NCBI GenBank assembly: GCA_029782475.1
Contig: JARPSM010000046.1
Location: 1-35,219, forward strand
Length of the DNA: 35,219 nucleotides
Source: Nitrososphaerota archaeon
Lineage (GTDB): Archaea; Thermoproteota; Nitrososphaeria; Nitrososphaerales; Nitrosopumilaceae
Reading direction: 5' to 3'
The notes under the pieces are model-generated. The model saw only the letters and a program-made list of their open reading frames with translations, made no database searches and was not told the origin of the DNA. A program made the translations under genes and the position numbers. How positions within the stretch are numbered: position 1 is the first letter of the stretch; each line of letters opens with the position of its first letter. This document shows, piece after piece, positions 8,759-19,262 of this stretch.

Positions 8759-10064
8759 CTACTGAAATCAATTCAGCTGCTTCCTCTTTAATTGATTTAC
8801 TTAGATTTTTGTTTCCTACAAATATCTTGAAACCTTGTTTAAAATCTCCTTGAAGACCTTTTGGTATGCCTACTTGAAGATTTTTCTTCAAAAATTCTTT
8901 CATAAAATTTACTGCATCAGTATGATTTCTTTTTTCTAAAGAAATTATTTTTTTATTATTTCCCACCCATACCAATTCTGCATTTTTGAGATTTTTAGCA
9001 ATAAAACTATGTGTGCTAGCCTCTCTGAAAAATTCAGGTCCGCTTTTGGAATAGATTTCATTGATTTTGGTAGATTCTAAAAAGAACAAAAGATAGGCCT
9101 CTTTTTGTTGATCTATGTGAGATTTACTTCTCAGTACAGTAAACCCTCCCAATTCTAACTGAGTGGACAATGTTGAAGTTGCTCTTTTGATTTGCCCCCA
9201 GATAATATCTGGGCTTCTAGCTTTAAAATTAAATTTTACAACCAATAAATTATTCCAAAATTTATTTGATATTTTTGATTTTCTAATTTTAAAAAATCCT
9301 ATACTTGGTTTTTGTTTGAACGCTCTTGAAATAAGAATAAATTTTCCAATATTTTCATCAGAAATAGCAGCAGCTAAATTTCGATTATTATCTATAGGAT
9401 CAATTACAACAATTGATGTATCGAATTTTTTAGTTGTTTTTCCGATGATTTGATTTTCATTAATTTTTGAAATTGATTTAATTAGATTTTCAAAACTTTT
9501 AAATTCTAAAATCAAAACTTCTAAAATATATCCACTAAATCCTTGTTTTGCTATTTCTGCACCGTAAATTCCGTTTGATTTTAGAAATGTCTTCAAAACT
9601 CGCACTTCGTTTCTCATTTTTGGTGTTAATGATTTTTTCATAAATTTTGTATGAAATGGGGATCTATCTGCAGCACTTTTCCATTCTCCAATTTTTACAT
9701 CATAACATGGTACGACATTGATCTTAGTATTTTTGATTTTAGCTTCAACGTATGGGTGTTGAGAATATCTAACATAAGGAGAATATTTTTTTAATGAATC
9801 AAATCCAATTTTTTTAGAAATTTTCTCAAATTTTTCTTCAGATACATTTTTTTTAAATTTAATGAAAATATCTACATCTGCATCTTTAGTTAGCCAAGTT
9901 TCCTTAGCAAATGATCCGCCAAATTCCAATCCTACCACTTCTGAATATTTTTTAATTTCTTTTTCAACCAAGCTAAAAGATGTTTCTGCAATTTGCTTTT
10001 TTGATTTTTCTATTATTTTTGAAGGTATCACAGTTTTAGAAACTTTAGAAATCATTGGATTCAT
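8733..10064 (-). CDS. cca: Archaeal (class I) CCA tRNA nucleotidyltransferase
   Basis: 'GLEFGGSFAKETWLTKDADVDIFIKF' nucleotidyltransferase GS...DxD motif; domain order matches archaeal CCA enzyme. Confidence 0.95.
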   Translation of the reverse strand: MNPMISKVSKTVIPSKIIEKSKKQIAETSFSLVEKEIKKYSEVVGLEFGGSFAKETWLTKDADVDIFIKFKKNVSEEKFEKISKKIGFDSLKKYSPYVRYSQHPYVEAKIKNTKINVVPCYDVKIGEWKSAADRSPFHTKFMKKSLTPKMRNEVRVLKTFLKSNGIYGAEIAKQGFSGYILEVLILEFKSFENLIKSISKINENQIIGKTTKKFDTSIVVIDPIDNNRNLAAAISDENIGKFILISRAFKQKPSIGFFKIRKSKISNKFWNNLLVVKFNFKARSPDIIWGQIKRATSTLSTQLELGGFTVLRSKSHIDQQKEAYLLFFLESTKINEIYSKSGPEFFREASTHSFIAKNLKNAELVWVGNNKKIISLEKRNHTDAVNFMKEFLKKNLQVGIPKGLQGDFKQGFKIFVGNKNLSKSIKEEAAELISVDGTLLHFN

Positions 10065-10606
10065 TTTTTTACATTAACCTCCACCAAATCTGAATAAATT
10101 GGTCCATTTGCAGTAAGCATACTTTTTTTCAATTTAATATTTGACACCCTTTGAATTCCAAAATTTACCATTTTATGATTTTCCAATTCTCCTGATATAT
10201 CTCCAATCTTCTTTTTAATTCTAAATACTGTGATATGAGGTTTGAATGGTTTATTTGAAAAAAATCCTAGTGGTTCTAATACTTTTTCCACTTTTTTGGA
10301 TAGTTGAATTAACATATTTCCTCCAATTTCATCTGTTCCAATCCAAACGACTCTTGGAAATTTGGGCTTGGGAAATACTCCAATTTCTTTTAGATTGACA
10401 TCAAAACTTGAAAATTCGATCGTTTTAAGAGCTTGAATAATTTTTTGAGTAATTTCATCTGAAATTTCCCCTAAAAACTGTAAAGTGAAATGTAGATTTT
10501 TCAATTCTACTGCTTTAGCATCAATATTGACTTTTTCTTGAAATTCTTTAATTGAATTAATTATATCATTATTTTTAATTTCAATAGCTACAAAAACACG
10601 CATCAT
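10061..10606 (-). CDS. thpR: RNA 2',3'-cyclic phosphodiesterase (LigT/ThpR)
   Basis: 'MRVFVAIEI', two HxT motifs 'LHFTLQFLG' and 'KPHITVFRIK'. Confidence 0.93.
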   Translation of the reverse strand: MMRVFVAIEIKNNDIINSIKEFQEKVNIDAKAVELKNLHFTLQFLGEISDEITQKIIQALKTIEFSSFDVNLKEIGVFPKPKFPRVVWIGTDEIGGNMLIQLSKKVEKVLEPLGFFSNKPFKPHITVFRIKKKIGDISGELENHKMVNFGIQRVSNIKLKKSMLTANGPIYSDLVEVNVKK

Positions 10607-10672
10607 GATATTTTTTGAAGTATGTTTATAATAATTTCCGGTAGCTTCATAGACGAGTCTTTTTTTTGATAT

Positions 10673-11224
10673 ATGTTGACAAAACTAATTGTATGTTTAA
10701 CAGGAATGCCTGGAGCAGGCAAGTCTACTATTGCTGAAGGATTACAATCCAAAGGCTATAAAATTATCAATATGGGAAACAGTGTCAGAGAAGAAGCTAA
10801 AAAAAGAAATCTAGAATCCACTAGAGAAAATTTAGGTAAATTAATGCTTGAGTTAAGAGAGAAAAATGGTCCTGGTGCTATAGCTGAATTAGTTAAACCA
10901 CAAATTGAATCTTCAATTTCAAATGTAATTTTAATTGATGGAGTTAGATCAAATGATGAAATTCAAGTACTAAAAAAATATGGTATAGTAAAATTATTAG
11001 CAGTTCATGCTTCCACTGATACTAGATTTGATTTCTTACAAAAAAGAGGAAGAACAGATGATCCTCAAACAAAACAACATTTTGAAGAAAGAGATAATCG
11101 TGAATTAGGAGTAGGTGTAAGTAATTCTATTGCACTTTCTGATAATGCAATATCTAATGTTGGTAAAACAAAAGAAGAATTAATTGAACAAACTTTTAAG
11201 ATTATTCAAAAATGGTTAGAATGA
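10673..11224 (+). CDS. UPF0200-type P-loop kinase-like protein
   Basis: 'CLTGMPGAGKSTIAEGLQSKGYKIINMGNSVREEAKKR' Walker A and family context with UPF0201. Confidence 0.85.
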   Translation: MLTKLIVCLTGMPGAGKSTIAEGLQSKGYKIINMGNSVREEAKKRNLESTRENLGKLMLELREKNGPGAIAELVKPQIESSISNVILIDGVRSNDEIQVLKKYGIVKLLAVHASTDTRFDFLQKRGRTDDPQTKQHFEERDNRELGVGVSNSIALSDNAISNVGKTKEELIEQTFKIIQKWLE

Positions 11225-11613
11225 AAATTCCAAACATTAATTGTAAAATTGAAATGATTTGTCCAGTAAACTTATCAGAGGATTCTGAGAAAGTTATACA
11301 AGCAATTTCTAATGTTTTTCCACACTCAACTATAAAAAATGAAAATTTTTCAATTAAAGCCCAATCAAATGAATTAAGATCTTTAGAAAAAATTTATGAA
11401 TCTATTTCATCCACACAATCTCAAAAAAGTTATACGCGTAATTTAGAAAATAATTTGGATGGAAATAGTTCTTGGTTTTTTCTAAATAAACAAGCGGCTT
11501 TTGTAGATCAAGTCGCAATATGTGATGAAGTAGAAGAGTCCCCCCTTGGACCAATTAAGGTAATCTTGAATTCATCTAATATTGATGGAATAATAGATTG
11601 GATTTCTTGTTAA
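11221..11613 (+). CDS. UPF0201-type protein (ATG overlaps upstream stop, ATGA)
   Basis: 'MKIPNINCKIEMICPVNLSEDSEKVIQAISNVFP...'; fixed partner of UPF0200 in archaea. Confidence 0.7.
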   Translation: MKIPNINCKIEMICPVNLSEDSEKVIQAISNVFPHSTIKNENFSIKAQSNELRSLEKIYESISSTQSQKSYTRNLENNLDGNSSWFFLNKQAAFVDQVAICDEVEESPLGPIKVILNSSNIDGIIDWISC

Positions 11614-11700
11614 ATTAGCTGAAAATTAGCTAAGAAAATTCACTCATTTTTGACTATTTTTTTCAGTTTGAATCTAAAATCTATTTTTTTGAATTACTCT

Positions 11701-12441
11701 ATGATGTTCATTAAACTAGGCATAATGGTAGGTATCGTAATCTTGGGAGGTATGATATTTTCAAATGAAATTGATAACTTGTTTCCTACAACTTCGGCAA
11801 CTGTACTTGATTCTCTAAAAAATGATGTAAGTATTTTCGGTTCAAAGGCTTTTGATTCAGTAGAGCAAAGGATTGATTCATCAATAGATAAGATCGTAGA
11901 TAAAACAAGTAAATCAATATCTGATGAAATTAGTGATGCTGGAGATAAAATATCCGATGAAATCTCTGAAGTAAAAGAATCATCCCAAAAAACAATTCAA
12001 GAAGAAATTTCAAATTTTAATCCAATAGAATCAATTCAAAATATTTTTACTGGTAGTTCAAATTCTGGTTCAACCAATCAATCATTAACTAGTTAATCAT
12101 CAATTGATAATATTTCATCTCAAAATACTATTTTAAAAATACCTGAAACTCTTTCTTTATCTACTAAACAGCAATCAGATGATAATATTTTACTTCAATA
12201 TGTTGATACAAGTGGAAAAACAAAAAGTGTTAATGTGATAATTAGAACTGCTGATAAAGAAATTTTTTCTGGTACTTTTTTTACTTCAAATTTTGATACA
12301 AATGTAAATGATGCAACAGGAATTCCATATTATGTAGATATGATCGTAGAGCATGAAGATTATGGGACAGTTACTTCATCAGTTTATAATCCAGGAGATT
12401 CTTCTGATACTAAAATTAACGGCATTTTTTCTCAACCTTAG
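11701..12441 (+). pseudogene. Membrane-anchored coiled-coil/secreted-type hypothetical protein, interrupted by an in-frame TAA at 12094
   Basis: 11650..12096 and 12235..12441 are in one frame; the intervening codons (12097-12234) are fully open: SSIDNISSQNTILKIPETLSLSTKQQSDDNILLQYVDTSGKTKSVNV. Confidence 0.65.
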
Positions 12442-13160
12442 TTTTTTTTAAATAGTAAAACTAATTTTGATAGAATTTCTACATTTGTATTTCTAATAAT
12501 TTCATCCATTTTCTCTGACATCTCTGTTTTTTCTGGATTAATTTCAATTAATGTTGCATTATTTTGTTTTGCATATAGTGGAAGTGTATTTGCTGGAGAT
12601 ACTACAAGTGATGTTCCCACTATGACCATTAAATCACACTGACTTGCAAATTCAATAGCATTTTGCCATACATTTTGTGGTAGCGGTTCTCCAAACCATA
12701 CTACATCTGGTCTTAGTATATTTCCGCATTTACAAAGTGGTGGAAAATCAGAAATTTCAGTTAAAATTTCTTCATTATAATCACAAACAGAACATTTGAT
12801 CTTTGCAATACTCCCATGTAATTCTAAAACATTTGAACTTCCAGCTTTTTTGTGTAATCCATCAATATTTTGTGTTAGAACCGTGACTTGAGCATGTTTT
12901 TCAAGTTCAGCAATAGCATTATGTTCTGGATTTGGTTGTGCCTGAAAAATATTATTTCTTCTCTCATTATACCATTCCCACACCAATTTAGGATTCTCAT
13001 AAAATGCATCAATGGTAGCAAGTTTCATTGGATCATAATTTCGCCATAATCCATCTTTTCCTCTAAATGTGGGGATTACACTTCCTTGTGAAATTCCAGC
13101 TCCTGTTATAAAAACAATTTTTTTATAATTTTTAATTTGTTTGCTGATTGATTCAAACAT
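12438..13160 (-). CDS. cobB: Sir2-family NAD-dependent protein deacylase
   Basis: 'FITGAGISQGSVIPTFRGKDGLW', 'LTQNIDGLHKKAG', Cys4 zinc site CSVCDY...CKCG, 'VVWFGEPLP'. Confidence 0.96.
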   Translation of the reverse strand: MFESISKQIKNYKKIVFITGAGISQGSVIPTFRGKDGLWRNYDPMKLATIDAFYENPKLVWEWYNERRNNIFQAQPNPEHNAIAELEKHAQVTVLTQNIDGLHKKAGSSNVLELHGSIAKIKCSVCDYNEEILTEISDFPPLCKCGNILRPDVVWFGEPLPQNVWQNAIEFASQCDLMVIVGTSLVVSPANTLPLYAKQNNATLIEINPEKTEMSEKMDEIIRNTNVEILSKLVLLFKKN

Positions 13161-13161
13161 T

Positions 13162-14061
13162 TCATTTAATTTCTATTTCTAAGAGATCTTTTGCAGTAAT
13201 TACTGAATCATGAATTTCTTTAGCTTCTTTCAAATGCCCTTCTTCATTTTTGTATCTAGCTGAAAAATGTGTTAAAACTAAATTTTTTACTTTAGCATTT
13301 TTTCCTAATGTTGCAGCTTGTTTTGCAGTAGAATGACATGTTTCTTGTGCTCTATCTTTCTCTTCTTCTAAAAATGTTGAATCAAATACTAGATAATCAC
13401 AATTCTCAAAAAATTTTTCTAATTCTCTAGTTGGCATTGTATCACCAGAAACTCCAACTTTTTTACCTGGACGTTTTTCATCTAATACTTGATCTGGATT
13501 TATTATTTTATCATTAATTGTAATATTTTGGCCTTTTTGTAAATCACTCCATAATTTTCCTTCAGGAATTCCTAATTGATTGGCTTTGTCTAGATTAAAT
13601 CGTCCAGGTTTATCTTTTTCTTCAAACAAATATGAAAAGGCTGTTACTGAATGATTTGCTTTACATACGTAAATAGAAAATTTTTCATTTTCAAACACTT
13701 TTCCTTCTTTGATGGTAGTAATCAAAACAGGAAATGATAATCCAAAATTTAACACTTTGATGTTTGCTGCAATGAATTCTTCAATCCCATTTGGTCCAAA
13801 AATTTCTAATGTTTCAAATCTATTTTGCATTGACATAGTTTGTAACAATCCTAAAATCCCTATACAGTGATCTCCATGCATATGTGTAACAAATAATTTC
13901 ATTTTTTTATTCCAACCCAAGCCAGATTTCATAAATGATATTTGAGCAGCTTCACCTGCATCAAACATTAAGATCTCACCATCTCTTTCTAAACAAATAC
14001 ATGATAATCCTCTATTTTCAGTGGGTTGGGCAGCAGAAGTACCTAAGAATACAAGTTTCAT
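13162..14061 (-). CDS. rnz: Ribonuclease Z
   Basis: 'FLGTSAAQPTENRGLS', 'FVTHMHGDHCIGI', 'VVSGDT'-like 'GVSGDTMPT', 'LTHFSARY'. Confidence 0.96.
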   Translation of the reverse strand: MKLVFLGTSAAQPTENRGLSCICLERDGEILMFDAGEAAQISFMKSGLGWNKKMKLFVTHMHGDHCIGILGLLQTMSMQNRFETLEIFGPNGIEEFIAANIKVLNFGLSFPVLITTIKEGKVFENEKFSIYVCKANHSVTAFSYLFEEKDKPGRFNLDKANQLGIPEGKLWSDLQKGQNITINDKIINPDQVLDEKRPGKKVGVSGDTMPTRELEKFFENCDYLVFDSTFLEEEKDRAQETCHSTAKQAATLGKNAKVKNLVLTHFSARYKNEEGHLKEAKEIHDSVITAKDLLEIEIK

Positions 14062-15005
14062 TTTATCAGAATTGTTCTTGTCAAGCTTTTATGCCTATAG
14101 ATATGGTATTTTTTTAATCCACTTAATTTTGAGTTAAAATCCATTTCTTTTTTGTACATAATTGCCACTCTTTTTCGTTTGGGAAGCATTGAGAAAAATT
14201 TCTTCAATATTTCTTGAGGTTTTTCTGATGTTTTTGAGGCTGTCCCATATGGTAAATCAGTTACAATTCCATCAAATTTATCAGATATTTTTGATAATTC
14301 ATGAAATTCTGAATTCAAAATTTTTGAATGATAATTGTTAATCTTGAGATTTTTTTTAGCAATTTCACACATTTTTCCATCAAAATCTAATCCTATCCCG
14401 TGAATTCCCATAGATTCTGCCTCAAGTAGTGTAGTACCTGTTCCACAAAATGGATCGCATACAGTTTCTCCTTTTTTCATCCCAATCAGATTAATCATTA
14501 CTCTGGTTAGTTTCCAATCCAATTCATGAGGATATTTCTTGATCTTTTTTGGTCTTACCTGTTCTTTAGTTCGTTTTGAAAATCCAAAAAAGTTTTCATT
14601 ATTTGTAAAAATGAGATATACTGTAATATCTGGATTTTCTAAATTTACTTTTGCATGAGAGAATTTTGATATCATGTCTCCCATAGAACTTTCTAATTCT
14701 GGAACGTTGAATTGATTTAATGATAAATTAATCACTCTACAAACAAAACTTTTTGCATTTTTTAAAACACCCACATTTTCTTCATCTAAAAATAATCCTG
14801 ACATTTTTCTTAAAATTTGCCCTGAAGTTTTTACAAATGTAGCACGTTTTGCTATTTCGTTTACATTGGTTTTAGATTGAACTATTACTAAATTAGAAAT
14901 TATTTTTATTTTAGAAAATCTATCATACATTTTTGCTATTGCTGTAATCTCATCTGTTGCAAGTTCTAGATAATCTTTGGATAAAACAAAAAAGCTTTCT
15001 GGCAT
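14058..15005 (-). CDS. tRNA (guanine10-N2)-methyltransferase-like (THUMP + N6/N2 MTase)
   Basis: 'CDPFCGTGTTLLEAESMGIHGIGLDFD' SAM site and 'TDLPYG' catalytic motif. Confidence 0.88.
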   Translation of the reverse strand: MPESFFVLSKDYLELATDEITAIAKMYDRFSKIKIISNLVIVQSKTNVNEIAKRATFVKTSGQILRKMSGLFLDEENVGVLKNAKSFVCRVINLSLNQFNVPELESSMGDMISKFSHAKVNLENPDITVYLIFTNNENFFGFSKRTKEQVRPKKIKKYPHELDWKLTRVMINLIGMKKGETVCDPFCGTGTTLLEAESMGIHGIGLDFDGKMCEIAKKNLKINNYHSKILNSEFHELSKISDKFDGIVTDLPYGTASKTSEKPQEILKKFFSMLPKRKRVAIMYKKEMDFNSKLSGLKKYHIYRHKSLTRTILIK

Positions 15006-15007
15006 AA

Positions 15008-15886
15008 TTAAATTGCCTTTGCAATAGTATCAGAAATATCTACAATGGATGTTTTACCTGGAATTGTATTTGCACTAATAATTTTTGTAACACCAGCTTT
15101 TCTGATTTTACTCTCAGCATCATTCATTAAAAGTGCGTGTGTACATGCAACATAGACTTTTTTACATTTTTGTTTTTTAAGAAATTGAGTAGCTTTTACA
15201 ATACTTCCTCCGGTACTAATCATATCATCAACTAATATCAAATCTCTATTTGCAACTTCATCAAGATTCTTTGTTTTAATTTGAACTTTGCCTGTTTTTC
15301 TATCTCTCTTTTTCTCTAAAGCAATGTATTCTGAGCCTAATTCTTTTGCAAATTCTTTTGCTCTTTCTTTTCCTCCTTGGTCTGGTGATACAACAAGTGG
15401 GTTTTTCAGGCTCAATTTCTTGAAATATCTTACAAGTTCAGGAATTGCAGACACATTTTTTGTTTTAATTGAAAAATGTTTGAATCCAATCATACTGTGA
15501 ATATCAACTGTAATAATTTTTGATGCACCAGCTCCTTTGAATAATTTACCAAGAACTTTCATTGTGACAATTTCTCCTGGTAAAAATTCTCTATCTTGTC
15601 TTGCATATCCCATATATGGAATCACAGCAATTGTTTCTGACGATGTTTCTTTAGCTTTTGAAATAAGTGATAATGCTTGAATTAGATTTGTATCAACTGG
15701 AGGATAAATAGATTGTACAACAATAGATTTTTTTTTTGATATATTTCCGCTTAGTGTGATCTTACTTTCTCCATCAGTAAAAACCCTTACTTGTGATTTT
15801 ACAAAATTTGCCTTTATTTTTCTAGATAATTTTCTTGCTACATCTTCAGATGATTGACCTGCAATTACTGATAATTTACTCAACAA
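15008..15886 (-). CDS. prs: Ribose-phosphate diphosphokinase
   Basis: 'IPYMGYARQDREFLPGE', 'VSPDQGGKERA', PRPP motif 'DLILVDDMISTGGSI'. Confidence 0.97.
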   Translation of the reverse strand: MLSKLSVIAGQSSEDVARKLSRKIKANFVKSQVRVFTDGESKITLSGNISKKKSIVVQSIYPPVDTNLIQALSLISKAKETSSETIAVIPYMGYARQDREFLPGEIVTMKVLGKLFKGAGASKIITVDIHSMIGFKHFSIKTKNVSAIPELVRYFKKLSLKNPLVVSPDQGGKERAKEFAKELGSEYIALEKKRDRKTGKVQIKTKNLDEVANRDLILVDDMISTGGSIVKATQFLKKQKCKKVYVACTHALLMNDAESKIRKAGVTKIISANTIPGKTSIVDISDTIAKAI

Positions 15887-15925
15887 GAAAATGTGAATTA
15901 ATGGGATTCTTAAGTTTTGAGAAGA

Positions 15926-17668
15926 TTATTCATCCTCACCACTACCGCGACCAATATCCCCTATACCGTATTTGTCAATAACCTCATTTCTTTTATCCTT
16001 GAGCTTATCGATCTCTTCTTGTTCACGTTTTTCATCTCCTTGGTATACTGTTCTAATTGGCCATGGAATTCTAATGTCATATCTTTTGAATTCTTCATAC
16101 ATGATCATTCTAATGTCAGTTTTTGTTTTGAATTGTGCTCCATAATCTCTAACATAAACCCATAATGAAAAATCTAATGCGGAATCATTGAACTGGTTAA
16201 ACCTTACAACTGGTTGATTGATATCAACATGAATATCTTTATCACAACCACAACTTGATTGATTATGTTTCAAATATGGGCATCGAATTTGTCTAATGAG
16301 ATGTCTACCTTTTCCATCAACAACTTCTTTCATTGCACGTTTCCCAACCTTGACTAGAATAGCTGAAACTTGCTTAGGATCATTAAGATATGAAACACCT
16401 ACATCAACGATTGCAGGGACCATCTTTATTCCCTGTGTATAGTTAATCACTTGTGCATTGACTAGTTGTCTAGTTGGAATTATTGCAATGGATTCATTTA
16501 ATGCATCTCTAAGATAGGTTACTCTAGGAGTAATTTTGTGCACATAGCCATTATATCCTGTATCTAGTTTTATGCGCTCACCTTCAAGAAATATCTTATC
16601 TTTTCTAATGAGAATATATGCAAAATAATTCTGCATAGTCTCTTGTAATGCTAATCCTAAACCAATTGCTAATCCACCTGTTGCTGTGGCAAGATAAATC
16701 AAATCAACTCCCCACCAAGCAACAACTCCCAAAATTGTTACAAGAAAAATTCCTATTGGAATAATTTGTTTTGCAGATTTTGGAATTCCCTCACTTTTTC
16801 TTTTTGCATATCCAGGAGGACGAGAACTTGGAATTATTGGCTCATAACTGTTGATTCTTTTCTCTCCTCTCCAGACATCAATAGGAAAAATTTCATCAGG
16901 CTTTGCACCTGGTTTTAGCTTTCGTCCAGATTGATTATTGCCAGAAATACATTTTTGATAATATTTTTCATATTTTGTTCGTTCTGATTTTTTCCATTCT
17001 TCAAATGGTTTATCAACTAGTTTTTCATATCCTCCAATTGGATTTCCTTTGGCTGTTCGAAACTGTTCCAATTCCAACATACCTTCTTTCGTTTTTAACA
17101 ATTCTTTGAATTCTTCCTCGTCCATATCTTCTGGAGTTACTTTTGGTGGAAGCCATGTGTACAATTTATGAAATAAATCATCCCCATCATCGATAAATCC
17201 TCTCATTTCAAACCACGCATCAAAATCAACTTTTTCTAACTCAGTTTTTTCACGTTTGTTAAGAGCAATTGGGATAAGATGAGAAATTGTATAACCAATT
17301 ACCAAAATATTGAATGTGTTGAGAATCTTTGCAAACGTTTCTGCAGGTGATATGTGTTCATCCCCAACTATTGACAAATCCTCTCCAAACAAAAGTCCTG
17401 TTTGTATGTGTATATTTATTGCAGTAATTAACGCAATTGCAAAAAATGGTAAGATTGCTCTACGTACAAATCGTGAAAAATGAGGTTTTTGATAATAAAA
17501 TTTTTGAGAACCAACCCAACGTGATAATTGTTTATACCCAATAGATATTCCAATAATTCCTATGATCATTACAGAAAATGCAATTTGAATTGATTCATTT
17601 GATGCTAAAAGCTGTGAAACTGTTTCTAATTCTCCAACTGGAATTTGTGTCAAGTCATCTTCAGCCAT
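15926..17668 (-). CDS. Mechanosensitive channel (MscS family)
   Basis: Multiple N-terminal TM segments; 'LAIGLGLALQETMQNYFAYILIRKDKIFLEGERIKL' MscS pore/beta domain. Confidence 0.9.
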   Translation of the reverse strand: MAEDDLTQIPVGELETVSQLLASNESIQIAFSVMIIGIIGISIGYKQLSRWVGSQKFYYQKPHFSRFVRRAILPFFAIALITAINIHIQTGLLFGEDLSIVGDEHISPAETFAKILNTFNILVIGYTISHLIPIALNKREKTELEKVDFDAWFEMRGFIDDGDDLFHKLYTWLPPKVTPEDMDEEEFKELLKTKEGMLELEQFRTAKGNPIGGYEKLVDKPFEEWKKSERTKYEKYYQKCISGNNQSGRKLKPGAKPDEIFPIDVWRGEKRINSYEPIIPSSRPPGYAKRKSEGIPKSAKQIIPIGIFLVTILGVVAWWGVDLIYLATATGGLAIGLGLALQETMQNYFAYILIRKDKIFLEGERIKLDTGYNGYVHKITPRVTYLRDALNESIAIIPTRQLVNAQVINYTQGIKMVPAIVDVGVSYLNDPKQVSAILVKVGKRAMKEVVDGKGRHLIRQIRCPYLKHNQSSCGCDKDIHVDINQPVVRFNQFNDSALDFSLWVYVRDYGAQFKTKTDIRMIMYEEFKRYDIRIPWPIRTVYQGDEKREQEEIDKLKDKRNEVIDKYGIGDIGRGSGEDE

Positions 17669-17826
17669 GTAAAATCACCATTCTAATCAAACACATGTCC
17701 TAGAATACAAAGGTTAACCCATATTATCATTATTTTTTTTAAACTCACAACTATTTTCTTAAAGTTCAAAAAATTTCATGCCTAAATAGTCTAACTTTTA
17801 TCAAGGGTAAATGCACTAATTATAAA

Positions 17827-19173
17827 ATGACCCAGCAAGAATCAGTATGGGATGGTGCACCATCACTCAAATCTTATACATTATCAAATTTTCGCACTCT
17901 TCCACAAATTCAAAATCTTGGTGAAGAAATACAATTTGAAATGGAAGTTGTAGGAAATGTCTTGCCATTTAAAGCAAATAATTATGTTGTTGAACAATTA
18001 ATTGATTGGAACAATATTCCAAATGATCCAATGTATGTTTTAACTTTTCCTCAAAAAGGAATGCTGAAATCAGAACATTATAAAAAAATGGAAACAGCTT
18101 TAAAAAATAATTCTGATAAAAAGGAAATAGCAAATATAGCAAATGAAATTCGTTTACAATTAAATCCACATCCTGCAGGACAAATGGAGCTAAATGTTCC
18201 AATGTTAAAAGATGGAACTAAACTTTATGGAATGCAGCACAAATATAAGGAAACTTGTCTCTTTTTCCCTAGTCAAAGTCAAACTTGCCATGCTTATTGC
18301 AGTTTTTGTTTTAGATGGCCGCAATTTGTTGGAATGGATGAAATGAAATTTGCTATGCAAGAAGGTGAACAATTAGTACAATACGTTACAGAACATCCTG
18401 AAATTAGTGATGTGCTTTTCACTGGTGGTGATCCGATGATTATGAAAGCAAAAATATTTTCAAAATATATTGATACTATTATTGAATCAAAACCTCAAAA
18501 TCTAAAAACAATTAGAATTGGAACAAAAGCTCTTTCTTATTGGCCTTACAAATTTTTAACTGATTCAGATTCTGAAGAAATGTTGGATGTATTTAGAAGA
18601 ATAACTGATAATGGATTACATCTTGCATTTATGGGACACTTTAATCATCTAAATGAATTATCTACAAAAGCTGTAAAATCTGCTATCAAAATAGTAAGAA
18701 AAACTGGTGCAGAAATTCGAACTCAATCCCCTCTTTTAGCACACATTAATGATGATGCTGATATGTGGGCAAAAATGTGGACTAAACAAGTTCAACTTGG
18801 TTGTATACCATACTACATGTTTGTTGTAAGAGATACTGGCGCTCAACACTATTTTGGAATTTCATTAGTTAAAGCATATGAGATTTTTAGTAAAGCCTAT
18901 TCTTCTGTTAGTGGATTAGCTAGAACTGTTCGTGGTCCTAGTATGTCTGCAACTCCAGGAAAAGTGCAGGTAGTAGGAACATCAAAATTAAATGATCAAA
19001 AAATACTCATTTTACGATTTTTGCAAGGAAGGAATCCTAATTGGGTAGATCAACCATTTTTTGCAAAATATGATGAAAATGCTATCTGGTTAGATGATCT
19101 AAAACCTGCATTTGAAGAGAAATTCTTCTTTGAAGATGAACTTGATGTTATCAAAGCATCAAAGATGAGTTAA
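17827..19173 (+). CDS. Radical SAM protein, lysine 2,3-aminomutase (KamA)-like
   Basis: 'CHAYCSFCFRW' CxxxCxxC cluster motif; 'VLFTGGDPMIM'; 'ATPGKVQVVG' candidate PLP-Lys region. Confidence 0.85.
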   Translation: MTQQESVWDGAPSLKSYTLSNFRTLPQIQNLGEEIQFEMEVVGNVLPFKANNYVVEQLIDWNNIPNDPMYVLTFPQKGMLKSEHYKKMETALKNNSDKKEIANIANEIRLQLNPHPAGQMELNVPMLKDGTKLYGMQHKYKETCLFFPSQSQTCHAYCSFCFRWPQFVGMDEMKFAMQEGEQLVQYVTEHPEISDVLFTGGDPMIMKAKIFSKYIDTIIESKPQNLKTIRIGTKALSYWPYKFLTDSDSEEMLDVFRRITDNGLHLAFMGHFNHLNELSTKAVKSAIKIVRKTGAEIRTQSPLLAHINDDADMWAKMWTKQVQLGCIPYYMFVVRDTGAQHYFGISLVKAYEIFSKAYSSVSGLARTVRGPSMSATPGKVQVVGTSKLNDQKILILRFLQGRNPNWVDQPFFAKYDENAIWLDDLKPAFEEKFFFEDELDVIKASKMS

Positions 19174-19262
19174 TTACAACAAATTTTATAATTTACATGA
19201 CTAACTTGACAATTCTAACTTACAAGATAGCATTAGTAAACTAATTTAGAATTAATATCAAA

